A DNA stretch of 10,755 bases from an uncultured Oscillibacter sp. (lineage in GTDB: Bacteria > Bacillota > Clostridia > Oscillospirales > Oscillospiraceae), in contig CAJTVF010000071.1 of NCBI GenBank assembly GCA_910579435.1, forward strand, positions 1 through 10,755, given 5' to 3'. A program made the position numbers and the translations under genes. This document shows positions 1 to 5,999 of this stretch, in pieces. The first letter of the stretch is position 1. Each line of letters starts with the position of its first letter. The notes beneath the pieces are model-generated. The model had not been told where the DNA came from, made no database searches, and saw only the letters and a list, made by a program, of their open reading frames with translations.

Positions 1-1130
1 CCAACTACATCCGCCGGGACCGCATCGCCAGGGACATGCAGTGGAAGGCCCCCACGGAGTACGGGGACCTGGATATCACCATCAACCTCTCCAAGCCGGA
101 GAAGGACCCCAAGGCCATCGCCGCCGCCCGGGACCTTCCCGCCTCCGATTATCCCCGCTGCCAGCTCTGCGCGGAGAACGAGGGCTATGCCGGACGGGTG
201 AACCACCCCGCCCGGCAGAACCACCGGGTGGTGCCCATCACCATCAACGGCTCCCCCTGGTTCTTGCAGTACTCCCCCTACGTCTATTATAATGAACACT
301 GCATCTGCTTCAACCGGGAGCACACCCCCATGAAGATCGACCGGGCCTGCTTCGGAAAGCTCCTGGATTTCGTGCGGCAGTTCCCCCACTACTTTGTGGG
401 CTCCAACGCGGACCTGCCCATCGTGGGCGGCTCCATCCTGGCCCACGACCACTTCCAGGGCGGGCGCTATACCTTCGCCATGGAAAAGGCCCCCGTGGAG
501 ACCCCCTTCACCTTCCCCGGTTTCGAGGACGTAGAGGCGGGCGTCGTGAAGTGGCCCATGTCCGTCATTCGGATTGCCTCAGAAAATCCGGAGAGGCTTA
601 TTGAGCTGGCGGACAAAATTCTCGGCAAGTGGCGGACCTATACGGACGAGGCGGCGGTCATCCTCGCCGAAACGGACGGCGTGCCCCACAACACCATCAC
701 CCCCATTGCCCGGAGGCGGGGGGAGAAGTACGAGCTGGACCTGGTGCTGCGAAACAACCTGACCACGGAGCAGTACCCCCTGGGCCTCTACCACCCCCAC
801 GATGAACTGCACCACATTAAAAAGGAAAACATCGGCCTCATAGAGGTCATGGGCCTGGCGGTGCTCCCCGCCCGGCTGAAGGAAGAGCTGGCGGCGGTGG
901 CGGACTGCCTCGCAAACCGCCGGGACCTCCGGACGGACGAAAAAACCGCCAAGCACGCCGATTGGGCTGAAGCCTTTGCCCCCAACTATAACATCACCCC
1001 AGAGAACGCCCTGGAAATCGTCCAGAAGGAGACCGGCCTGGTCTTCGCCCAGGTCCTGGAGCACGCCGGAGTTTATAAACGGACGGCGGAGGGCCGGGAG
1101 GCGTTCCTCCGGTTCCTGCGCACGGTCTGA
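1..1130 (+). CDS. galT: UTP/UDP-glucose--hexose-1-phosphate uridylyltransferase, class II (3' part, truncated by window edge)
   Basis: GalT exchanges UMP between UDP-glucose and galactose-1-phosphate, giving UDP-galactose and glucose-1-phosphate in the Leloir pathway in the cytoplasm. The reading frame is open from base 3 (Asn-Tyr-Ile-Arg-Arg-Asp), so the ATG at 36 is internal and the true start lies left of the window. Class II enzymes are about 490-500 aa; about 375 are visible. The active-site block is GGSILAHDHFQGG, with the His-Asp-His triad at 444-452, which corresponds to the His-Pro-His of the E. coli type. A CQLC pair with ENEGYAG near 160-190, GVPHNTITPIARRR and the GLYHPHDELHHIKKENIGL block are also typical of the Firmicutes form. 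The stop TGA is at 1128-1130, followed by a hairpin. Upstream neighbours are out of view; gal genes would be expected. The family call is firm; only the N-terminus is missing. Confidence 0.95.
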   Translation, partial: NYIRRDRIARDMQWKAPTEYGDLDITINLSKPEKDPKAIAAARDLPASDYPRCQLCAENEGYAGRVNHPARQNHRVVPITINGSPWFLQYSPYVYYNEHCICFNREHTPMKIDRACFGKLLDFVRQFPHYFVGSNADLPIVGGSILAHDHFQGGRYTFAMEKAPVETPFTFPGFEDVEAGVVKWPMSVIRIASENPERLIELADKILGKWRTYTDEAAVILAETDGVPHNTITPIARRRGEKYELDLVLRNNLTTEQYPLGLYHPHDELHHIKKENIGLIEVMGLAVLPARLKEELAAVADCLANRRDLRTDEKTAKHADWAEAFAPNYNITPENALEIVQKETGLVFAQVLEHAGVYKRTAEGREAFLRFLRTV

Positions 1131-1153
1131 CCTCCCATCCGTCACCTATCAAA

Positions 1154-1180
1154 AGCCCCGCCGGTAGAACCGGCGGGGCT
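1154..1180. terminator. Bidirectional rho-independent terminator between galT and the hydrogenase operon
   Basis: A perfect 12-bp stem (AGCCCCGCCGGT / ACCGGCGGGGCT) with a 3-nt AGA loop lies between two convergent genes, 23 bp after the galT stop and 7 bp beyond the hydrogenase stop. On the minus strand the 3' arm runs into TTTT (complement of 1151-1154), so it fits best as the hydrogenase operon terminator. On the plus strand the tail (CTGCGCTTTA) is only weakly T-rich. Confidence 0.8.
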
Positions 1181-1187
1181 CTGCGCT

Positions 1188-2942
1188 TTATGAGGATGGC
1201 GTCTGCCGCCCGGCTTCCTTCGCGGACCAGGCGTTGTGGTCCGTGTGGAGCAGGTGGTGGGACCGCTCGCCCAGAGGCCTCTTCAGGTAGGTCCGGTACA
1301 GCGCCTGCACGTCCGGGTTTTCGTGGGAGAACCGGAGCTCAGAGCCCGCGTCCAGCTTCCACAGCTTGTCGCCCCGCGTGCCTGCGTACTCCTGCCCGCC
1401 GTGGATGGGCTGGCCGCCGCCTCCCGCGCAGCCGCCGGGACAGGCCATGACCTCCACGAAATCGTACTCCACGCTTCCCTCGTCGATGGCCTCCATCAGC
1501 CGCCGGGTGTTGGCCAATCCGCTGACCACCGCCACCCGGACGTCCCCCGCTCCGGGGATGTTGAAGACCGCCTCCTTCCAGGGCTTCTCCCCCCGGACGG
1601 CCTTGAAGGCGTCGGCATCCGGGTTCTTTCCGGTGACCAGATAGCAGGCGCTCCGCAGAGCCGCGTCCATCACGCCGCCGGTGGCGCCGAAAATCACCGC
1701 CGCGCCGGTGCCGCTGCCCAGGGGGCTGTCAAACTCCGCCTCCTCCAGGTCCGTGGGAATGATGCAGTCGCTGCGGAACAGGCGCACCATCTCCCGGGTG
1801 GTCAGCACCACGTCCACGTCCGGGTCCCCACAGGCGTCCCGCATGGTGGGCAGCTCGCTCTCCGCCTTCTTGGCGGAGCAGGGCATAATGGACACCACGC
1901 AGATCTTCTTCGGGTCCAGGCCCATCTTTTCGGCAAAGTAGCTCTTCGCCACCGCGCCGAACATCTGCTGGGGGGATTTCGCCGTGGACAGGTGGTCCGT
2001 GTAGGCCGGGTACTGGGTCTTCAAAAACCGCACCCAGCCGGGACAGCAGGAGGTGAACATGGGCCAGCGGTACTTCCCCCGGTGGGTAAAGCGGTCCACG
2101 AACTCGCTGCCCTCCTCCATGATGGTCAGGTCCGCGGCAAAGTTGGTGTCAAACACATAGTCAAAGCCCAGGCTTTTCAGCGCCGCCACCATGCGGCCTG
2201 TGGTGGCCTGCTTGGCGGGGAGGCGGAAGACCTCCGCCCAGGCCACCCGCACCGCCGGGGCCACCTGGACGATGGTGGTGACGTCCGGGTCCGCCAGGGC
2301 CCGGAGGACCTTGGTGGTATCGTCCCGGACGGTCAGGGCCCCGGTGGGGCAGTGGGTGACGCACTGCCCGCAGAACACGCAGTCCGTGTTCTTCAAATAG
2401 CGGTTATAGCTCACGTCCACCGTGGTCCGGGAGCCCGTCCCGGCCACGTCCCAGATGTTCATGTCCTGGATTTTGTCGCAGACCTGGACGCAGCGCATGC
2501 ACTTGATGCACTTGCTGGCCTCCCGGACGATGGGGACGCTGAGGTCTACCTGGGCCCGCTCCGGCTGGACCGGATAGGGCTGGTAGTGGATGTTCAGGTC
2601 ATGGGACAGCTTCTGGAGCTCACAGTAGCCGCTGCGGACGCAGACGGTGCAGTTGGAGTTGTGCTGGCTGAGAATCAGCCGGAGGTTCGTCTTCCGGGCG
2701 TCCCGGACCCGGGGGGAGTTGGTGTGGATGACCATGCCCTCCAGAATTTCCGTGTTGCACGCCGGGACCAGCCGCTCCGTGCCCTCCACCTCCACCATGC
2801 ACATCCGGCAGGCGGCGATCTCGTTGATCTCCTTCAGATAGCACAGGTGGGGAATGGGGATGCCCGCCTTCTCGGCGGCGCTCAGGATAGTGGTCCCCTT
2901 GGGGGCGGTGAGCTCCCGCCCGTTGATTGTCACGTTTACCAT
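1188..2942 (-). CDS. [FeFe] hydrogenase catalytic subunit, HndD/CpI-like, five FeS domains
   Basis: A 584-aa enzyme that makes or oxidises H2 at a di-iron H-cluster. Domains in order: a ferredoxin-like [2Fe-2S] domain (Cys34, 45, 48, 62); the His-Cys [4Fe-4S] site (His94, Cys98, 101, 107); two [4Fe-4S] sites (Cys145/148/151 with 198, and Cys188/191/194 with 155); and the H-cluster domain from about residue 220. All three H-cluster motifs are intact: TSCCPGW (Cys299/300), MPCSAKKAE (Cys355) and EVMACPGGCAGGGGQP (Cys501/505). Counterparts of the CpI proton path are present (Cys299, Glu277, Ser319, Glu280, Arg284). Length and layout match HndD (about 585 aa) rather than the longer Thermotoga HydA. 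I chose ATG 2942, not the in-frame start at 3125: the upstream stretch is non-homologous, lies inside the partner gene, and GGGAGGA (2960-2954) sits 11 nt before the ATG. The start overlaps the partner's stop in ATGGTAA, implying translational coupling. Maturases HydEFG are not in the window. Confidence 0.95.
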   Translation of the reverse strand: MVNVTINGRELTAPKGTTILSAAEKAGIPIPHLCYLKEINEIAACRMCMVEVEGTERLVPACNTEILEGMVIHTNSPRVRDARKTNLRLILSQHNSNCTVCVRSGYCELQKLSHDLNIHYQPYPVQPERAQVDLSVPIVREASKCIKCMRCVQVCDKIQDMNIWDVAGTGSRTTVDVSYNRYLKNTDCVFCGQCVTHCPTGALTVRDDTTKVLRALADPDVTTIVQVAPAVRVAWAEVFRLPAKQATTGRMVAALKSLGFDYVFDTNFAADLTIMEEGSEFVDRFTHRGKYRWPMFTSCCPGWVRFLKTQYPAYTDHLSTAKSPQQMFGAVAKSYFAEKMGLDPKKICVVSIMPCSAKKAESELPTMRDACGDPDVDVVLTTREMVRLFRSDCIIPTDLEEAEFDSPLGSGTGAAVIFGATGGVMDAALRSACYLVTGKNPDADAFKAVRGEKPWKEAVFNIPGAGDVRVAVVSGLANTRRLMEAIDEGSVEYDFVEVMACPGGCAGGGGQPIHGGQEYAGTRGDKLWKLDAGSELRFSHENPDVQALYRTYLKRPLGERSHHLLHTDHNAWSAKEAGRQTPSS

Positions 2943-4774
2943 TTCTCCACACGTCCTCCCTTGAAGATTCCATAGCCGAAGTGGTCGCACCGCAGGCACC
3001 GGGAGGACTCCTGCCCGGCCTCCTGGTCCGTCATGCCGCACTCGATGCACTGGAAGTCGCCCTTGCGCTCCCCGGCCTCCCGCTCCGTGGCGTTGACCCG
3101 GCCCCGGGGCCGCAGGTCCGCGCACTTGGGTGTGGGGACCTTGACCTCGGACTCAATCTCGTGGTTGAAGCCCAGGTACTCGTCGATGTTGGCGGCGGCG
3201 GCCTTTCCGGCGGCGATGGCCCGGATGACCGTGGCGGGGCCCGTCACGCAGTCGCCTCCGGCAAACACGCCCACCATATCCGGCAGCTGGGTGCTGGAAT
3301 CCGCCAGCAGGGCCCCGCCCCGCTGGATCTTGATGCCCGTCTGCTCCAGGCCCCGGGTCTCGATGCCCTGGCCGATGGCGACGATGATGGTATTCGCCGG
3401 AATCCGCAGGGGCTCCACGCCGGCGGTATTGGGCCGGGGACGGCCCGCCTTGTCCATCTCCCCGATGATCTGGGGCTGGGTCCAGAGGGCGGCCACGTGG
3501 CCGTTCTCATCGGCCTCGATGCGCAGGGGCGCCTGGAGGGTCAGGACCTCCGCCCCCTCGGCGATGGCCCCTTCGACTTCCTCGGCCTGGGCGGTCATGT
3601 CCTCCTGACGGCGGCGGTACACGCAGGTCACCTTCTCCGCCCCCAGGCGGATGGCGGAGCGGGTCACGTCCATGGCAACATTGCCGCCGCCGATGACCGC
3701 CACATTCTGCCCCGTGAAGTCCGGCATCTCGTTGTCCCCAATGTGCCGCAGCAGCTCCACGGCGGAGACGACGCCCAGGCTGTCCTCCCCCTCGATGCCT
3801 GTTTTCTTGTCTGTGTGGGCGCCGATGGAGAGATAGAGGCAGTCGTACTGCTGTTTCAGCTCGTCGAAGGACACGTCGGTTCCCACGTTGACCCCGGTAT
3901 GTACCTCGATGCCCAGGGACAGAATGGAGGCAATCTCCGCGTCCAGCTTCTCCCGGGGGAAGCGGTAGCTGGGGATGCCGTAGCGCATCATGCCTCCCAG
4001 GGCCCGCTGCTTTTCATAGACCGTGACCTTGTGGCCCATGAGGGCCAGGTAGTAGGCCGCCGAAAGTCCCCCGGGGCCGCCGCCCACGATGGCCACGGAT
4101 TTGCCGGTGGCCTTGGCGGGCTTGGGCTGGGGCACGTCCCCGGCGCGGTCCACGGCGTAGCGCTTGAGGCCGCGGATATTCAGCGCGTCGTCCACCATGT
4201 TCCGGCGGCAGCGGGCCTCGCAGGGGTGCTCGCAGATATAGGCGCAGGCGGTGGGGAAGGGATTATCCTTACGGATGAGGCGCACCGCGTCGCCGCAGCG
4301 GCCCTCGCTGATGAGGGCGATATAGCCGGGAATGTCCACCCCGGCGGGGCACAGTGCCACGCAGGGCACGGGGTTTTTGAGGGACCCCAGGCAGCGGTGG
4401 TGGAGGATGTGCTCCTCATAGTCGTCCCGGAAGCCCCTGAGCCCCATGAGCACCAGATTGGCGGCGTCGGTGCCGATGGCGCAGTCCGCCGTATCCACAA
4501 TGACCTGGGCGGTTTTCTCAATCCGGCGGAGGATGCTCAGGTCCGGTTCTCCGTCCAGCACCTCCCGAATCATATTGGAAAGCTGGGTCAGGCCGATGCG
4601 GCAGGGCACGCACTTGCCGCAGGTCTGGGCCCGGCAGAGGTCCAGGAAATTCAGGGCCATGTCCACCGGGCAGAGCCCCGGCGGGCTGGCCGCGATCCGC
4701 CGCTCCATGTTCCGGTAGAGCTGTTCCACCACCGCCTGGGCCTGGCCGGGGGTCTTCACTTCCAGTCTGCTCAT
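2936..4774 (-). CDS. Hydrogenase-partner flavoprotein: NuoF N3-cluster domain fused to GltD-like FAD/NAD(P) oxidoreductase
   Basis: A 612-aa cytoplasmic electron-transfer subunit. Residues about 20-115 match the C-terminal iron-sulfur domain of NuoF: CGKCVPC gives Cys52/55/58, and the fourth ligand is Cys98. The FMN/NADH-binding domain of true NuoF is absent. Residues about 125-210 are the GltD/DPD-type N-terminal FeS domain, with Cys128, 138, 142, 177, 181, 185 and 189. Residues about 225-535 are the two-dinucleotide-fold oxidoreductase: GGGPGGLSAA (231-240) for FAD, GGGNVAMD (362-369) for NAD(P)H, followed by YRRR (386-389), whose basic residues hint at NADPH. GGDCVTGPATVIRAIAAGK (507-525) is the C-terminal FAD motif. 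The tail carries two CxxC pairs (Cys576/579, Cys593/596). It is the first gene of the operon and overlaps the hydrogenase. The start ATG 4774 has AGGAGAG 10 nt upstream. Inferred role: passing electrons between NAD(P)H and the hydrogenase FeS chain. The nucleotide preference is not proven by sequence. Confidence 0.9.
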   Translation of the reverse strand: MSRLEVKTPGQAQAVVEQLYRNMERRIAASPPGLCPVDMALNFLDLCRAQTCGKCVPCRIGLTQLSNMIREVLDGEPDLSILRRIEKTAQVIVDTADCAIGTDAANLVLMGLRGFRDDYEEHILHHRCLGSLKNPVPCVALCPAGVDIPGYIALISEGRCGDAVRLIRKDNPFPTACAYICEHPCEARCRRNMVDDALNIRGLKRYAVDRAGDVPQPKPAKATGKSVAIVGGGPGGLSAAYYLALMGHKVTVYEKQRALGGMMRYGIPSYRFPREKLDAEIASILSLGIEVHTGVNVGTDVSFDELKQQYDCLYLSIGAHTDKKTGIEGEDSLGVVSAVELLRHIGDNEMPDFTGQNVAVIGGGNVAMDVTRSAIRLGAEKVTCVYRRRQEDMTAQAEEVEGAIAEGAEVLTLQAPLRIEADENGHVAALWTQPQIIGEMDKAGRPRPNTAGVEPLRIPANTIIVAIGQGIETRGLEQTGIKIQRGGALLADSSTQLPDMVGVFAGGDCVTGPATVIRAIAAGKAAAANIDEYLGFNHEIESEVKVPTPKCADLRPRGRVNATEREAGERKGDFQCIECGMTDQEAGQESSRCLRCDHFGYGIFKGGRVEKW

Positions 4775-4818
4775 GACTTCACTTCTCTCCTAAAAGTTTT
4801 TTTGGTTTCCTAAATAAT

Positions 4819-4847
4819 ATTATGGGCAGTAAAAATAGAAATGTCAA
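4819..4847 (-). promoter_or_regulatory. Sigma-A promoter of the hydrogenase operon
   Basis: On the minus strand TTGACA (4847-4842) is a full-consensus -35, followed by a 17-nt spacer and CATAAT (4824-4819), one mismatch from the consensus -10. Predicted start of transcription is near 4812, giving a leader of about 38 nt that contains the AGGAGAG ribosome site of the flavoprotein gene. Confidence 0.75.
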
Positions 4848-4876
4848 CAAATGTTATTCTTTCGTCAATCTTTTTG

Positions 4877-4895
4877 TAGAAACCGCCAATTTCTA
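4877..4895. repeat. Small inverted repeat in the divergent control region
   Basis: TAGAAA-N7-TTTCTA, a perfect 6-bp dyad just left of the Rex-like site. A second short dyad, TTTTCC-AAG-GGAAAA, lies at 4942-4956, between the two divergent promoters. Either could bind a regulator; both are short enough to be chance in A/T-rich DNA. Confidence 0.3.
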
Positions 4896-4896
4896 T

Positions 4897-4914
4897 TTGT
4901 GAAAAGTTTCTCAT
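4897..4914. promoter_or_regulatory. Possible Rex (NADH/NAD+ redox repressor) operator
   Basis: TTGTGAA-AAGT-TTCTCAT matches the Rex palindrome TTGTGAA-N4-TTCACAA at 12 of 14 defined positions; the left half-site is perfect. It lies between the divergent promoters, about 50 bp upstream of the hydrogenase -35. Rex control of hydrogenase and fermentation genes is known in clostridia. The position upstream of, rather than over, the promoter lowers confidence, and the site could instead serve the divergent gene or be chance in an A/T-rich stretch. Confidence 0.4.
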
Positions 4915-4969
4915 AAATGAAAAATCGTCTTTTGCGGCAGATTTTCCAAGGGAAAACCTCGGTTTGGGC

Positions 4970-4998
4970 TTGCTTTGCGGGAAATCCTGGTTTATACT
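4970..4998 (+). promoter_or_regulatory. Likely promoter of the HAD phosphatase gene
   Basis: TTGCTT (4970-4975), a 17-nt spacer and TATACT (4993-4998) form a plausible sigma-A promoter; the -35 is weak (3 of 6) and the -10 good (5 of 6). The predicted start near 5005 gives a leader of about 43 nt ending in a strong ribosome site, GAGGAAGGAG (5031-5040), 7 nt before the ATG. Confidence 0.55.
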
Positions 4999-5047
4999 GT
5001 AGCCTGTTCGATTTGACGAAAAAATTCTGAGAGGAAGGAGCGCCGGT

Positions 5048-5818
5048 ATGATCCGCCTCATTGCCAGCGACATCGACGGGACCCTGCTCCAGAACGGAGC
5101 CGCAGAGATTCCGCCGGAAATTTTTGACCACATCCGCCGCCTGGAGAAAAAGGGCGTCCTCTTCTGTCCCGCCAGCGGGCGGCAGTACACCAGCCTCCGG
5201 CGGCTCTTCGCCCCGGTGGCGGACCGGGTGCCCTTCCTCTGCGAAAACGGCGCGGTGGTCTACGGCCCCGGGAGCCCCGGCCCCATTCTCAGCAAGACCG
5301 TCATGGACCGCCGCCTCTCCGAGGAGCTCTGCGCCGACATCCTGGCCCTGCCCGGGGCGGAGGTCTTAATCTCCGGGGCCAACGTCAGCTACCTCTGCCC
5401 CAAGGCCCCGGACCTGGAGGCGCAGATTCAGTGGTTCCTGGGAAACCGCACCACCGTCCTCCCCGCCCCGGCGGACGTGCCGGAGGATATCATCAAGGTC
5501 TCCGCCTACTGCCCCAAGGGCATCGAAGCCGCCAAGGCCGCCCTGTTCCCCAAGTGGGAACGGCATTTCCGCTGCGCCGTGGCCGGGGCGGTCTGGCTGG
5601 ACTTCACCCTGGCGGATAAGGGCCTGGGGGTGCGGCGGCTCTGCGAGGCCCTGGGCCTCGGCCTGGAGGAGGTCATGGCCTTCGGGGACAACTACAACGA
5701 CGTCCCCATGCTGGAGCGGGTGGGCCGTCCCTATTTAATGGAGAACGCCGCGCCGGAGCTCCGGGCCCGCTTCTCCACCCGCTGCCGGACCGTCGCGGAG
5801 ATTCTGGAGACCCTTTGA
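5048..5818 (+). CDS. Cof-type HAD-superfamily phosphatase (type IIB cap)
   Basis: A 256-aa soluble Mg-dependent phosphohydrolase of the Cof/YidA group, whose members usually act on sugar phosphates, FMN or pyridoxal phosphate; the substrate here cannot be read from sequence. All four HAD motifs are present: I, DIDGTLL (nucleophile Asp8, acid/base Asp10); II, Ser43 in PASGR; III, Lys191 in DKGLGV; IV, GDNYND (Asp214, Asp218) followed by VPML. The stretch between motifs II and III (about 80-185) is the cap domain. Length is normal for the group (about 260-270). The start is certain: an excellent Shine-Dalgarno precedes it and motif I follows within eight residues. It is transcribed divergently from the hydrogenase operon and alone; the next gene has its own promoter. 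Confidence 0.92.
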   Translation: MIRLIASDIDGTLLQNGAAEIPPEIFDHIRRLEKKGVLFCPASGRQYTSLRRLFAPVADRVPFLCENGAVVYGPGSPGPILSKTVMDRRLSEELCADILALPGAEVLISGANVSYLCPKAPDLEAQIQWFLGNRTTVLPAPADVPEDIIKVSAYCPKGIEAAKAALFPKWERHFRCAVAGAVWLDFTLADKGLGVRRLCEALGLGLEEVMAFGDNYNDVPMLERVGRPYLMENAAPELRARFSTRCRTVAEILETL

Positions 5819-5886
5819 CCCCAGGGCGTTCCCCCAAAATTTTGAACGGTTCCTTAATTTTTGTCATATTTGTTACTTTTTTGCCC

Positions 5887-5909
5887 TGCCCGCCTTTACA
5901 AGGCGGGCA
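5887..5909. promoter_or_regulatory. Perfect palindrome overlapping a -35 box: operator or phosphatase-gene terminator
   Basis: Arms TGCCCGCCTT and AAGGCGGGCA (10 bp, no mismatch) flank a TAC centre. The -35 hexamer TTTACA (5895-5900) of the next gene's promoter lies exactly on the dyad centre, the classical place for a repressor. As RNA it also makes a stable hairpin 68 nt after the HAD stop, but its tail (AAATTCTTTAT) is a poor U-tract. It may do both. Confidence 0.55.
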
Positions 5910-5923
5910 AAATTCTTTATAAT
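5895..5923 (+). promoter_or_regulatory. Near-consensus sigma-A promoter of the substrate-binding protein gene
   Basis: TTTACA (5895-5900), a 17-nt spacer and a perfect TATAAT (5918-5923) match consensus at 11 of 12 positions. The expected start near 5930 gives a leader of about 70 nt that contains a small hairpin (AGACGGC-CCC-GCCGTCT, 5972-5988) directly before the GGAGG ribosome site (5991-5995), which is only 4 nt from the ATG. Confidence 0.75.
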
Positions 5924-5999
5924 AGATGTCTGCCAAATCCGCCCGGGCGGGCGGCTCATCATCACAGGAAGAGACGGCCCCGCCGTCTTTGGAGGTTTT

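Noticed and set aside
579..1145. 188-aa minus-strand open frame over galT
   Set aside because: Shadow of galT on the opposite strand, with no domain.
1236..2975. 579-aa open frame antisense to the hydrogenase gene
   Set aside because: It is a by-product of high GC on the opposite strand. The translation is low-complexity, rich in Gly, Ala, Val, His and Pro, with no domain, while the other strand has intact FeFe-hydrogenase motifs.
2943..3125. 61-residue N-terminal extension of the hydrogenase
   Set aside because: The stretch is Pro/Gly/Arg-rich, lies inside the upstream gene in another frame, and has no family match; ATG 2942 has a Shine-Dalgarno and begins the ferredoxin domain.
2927..4813. 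628-aa open frame antisense to the flavoprotein gene
   Set aside because: Same GC artefact; the opposite strand has two dinucleotide folds and conserved cysteines.
4810..5190. 126-aa minus-strand open frame across the divergent control region
   Set aside because: It overlaps the start of the HAD gene and both promoters, and has no recognisable domain.
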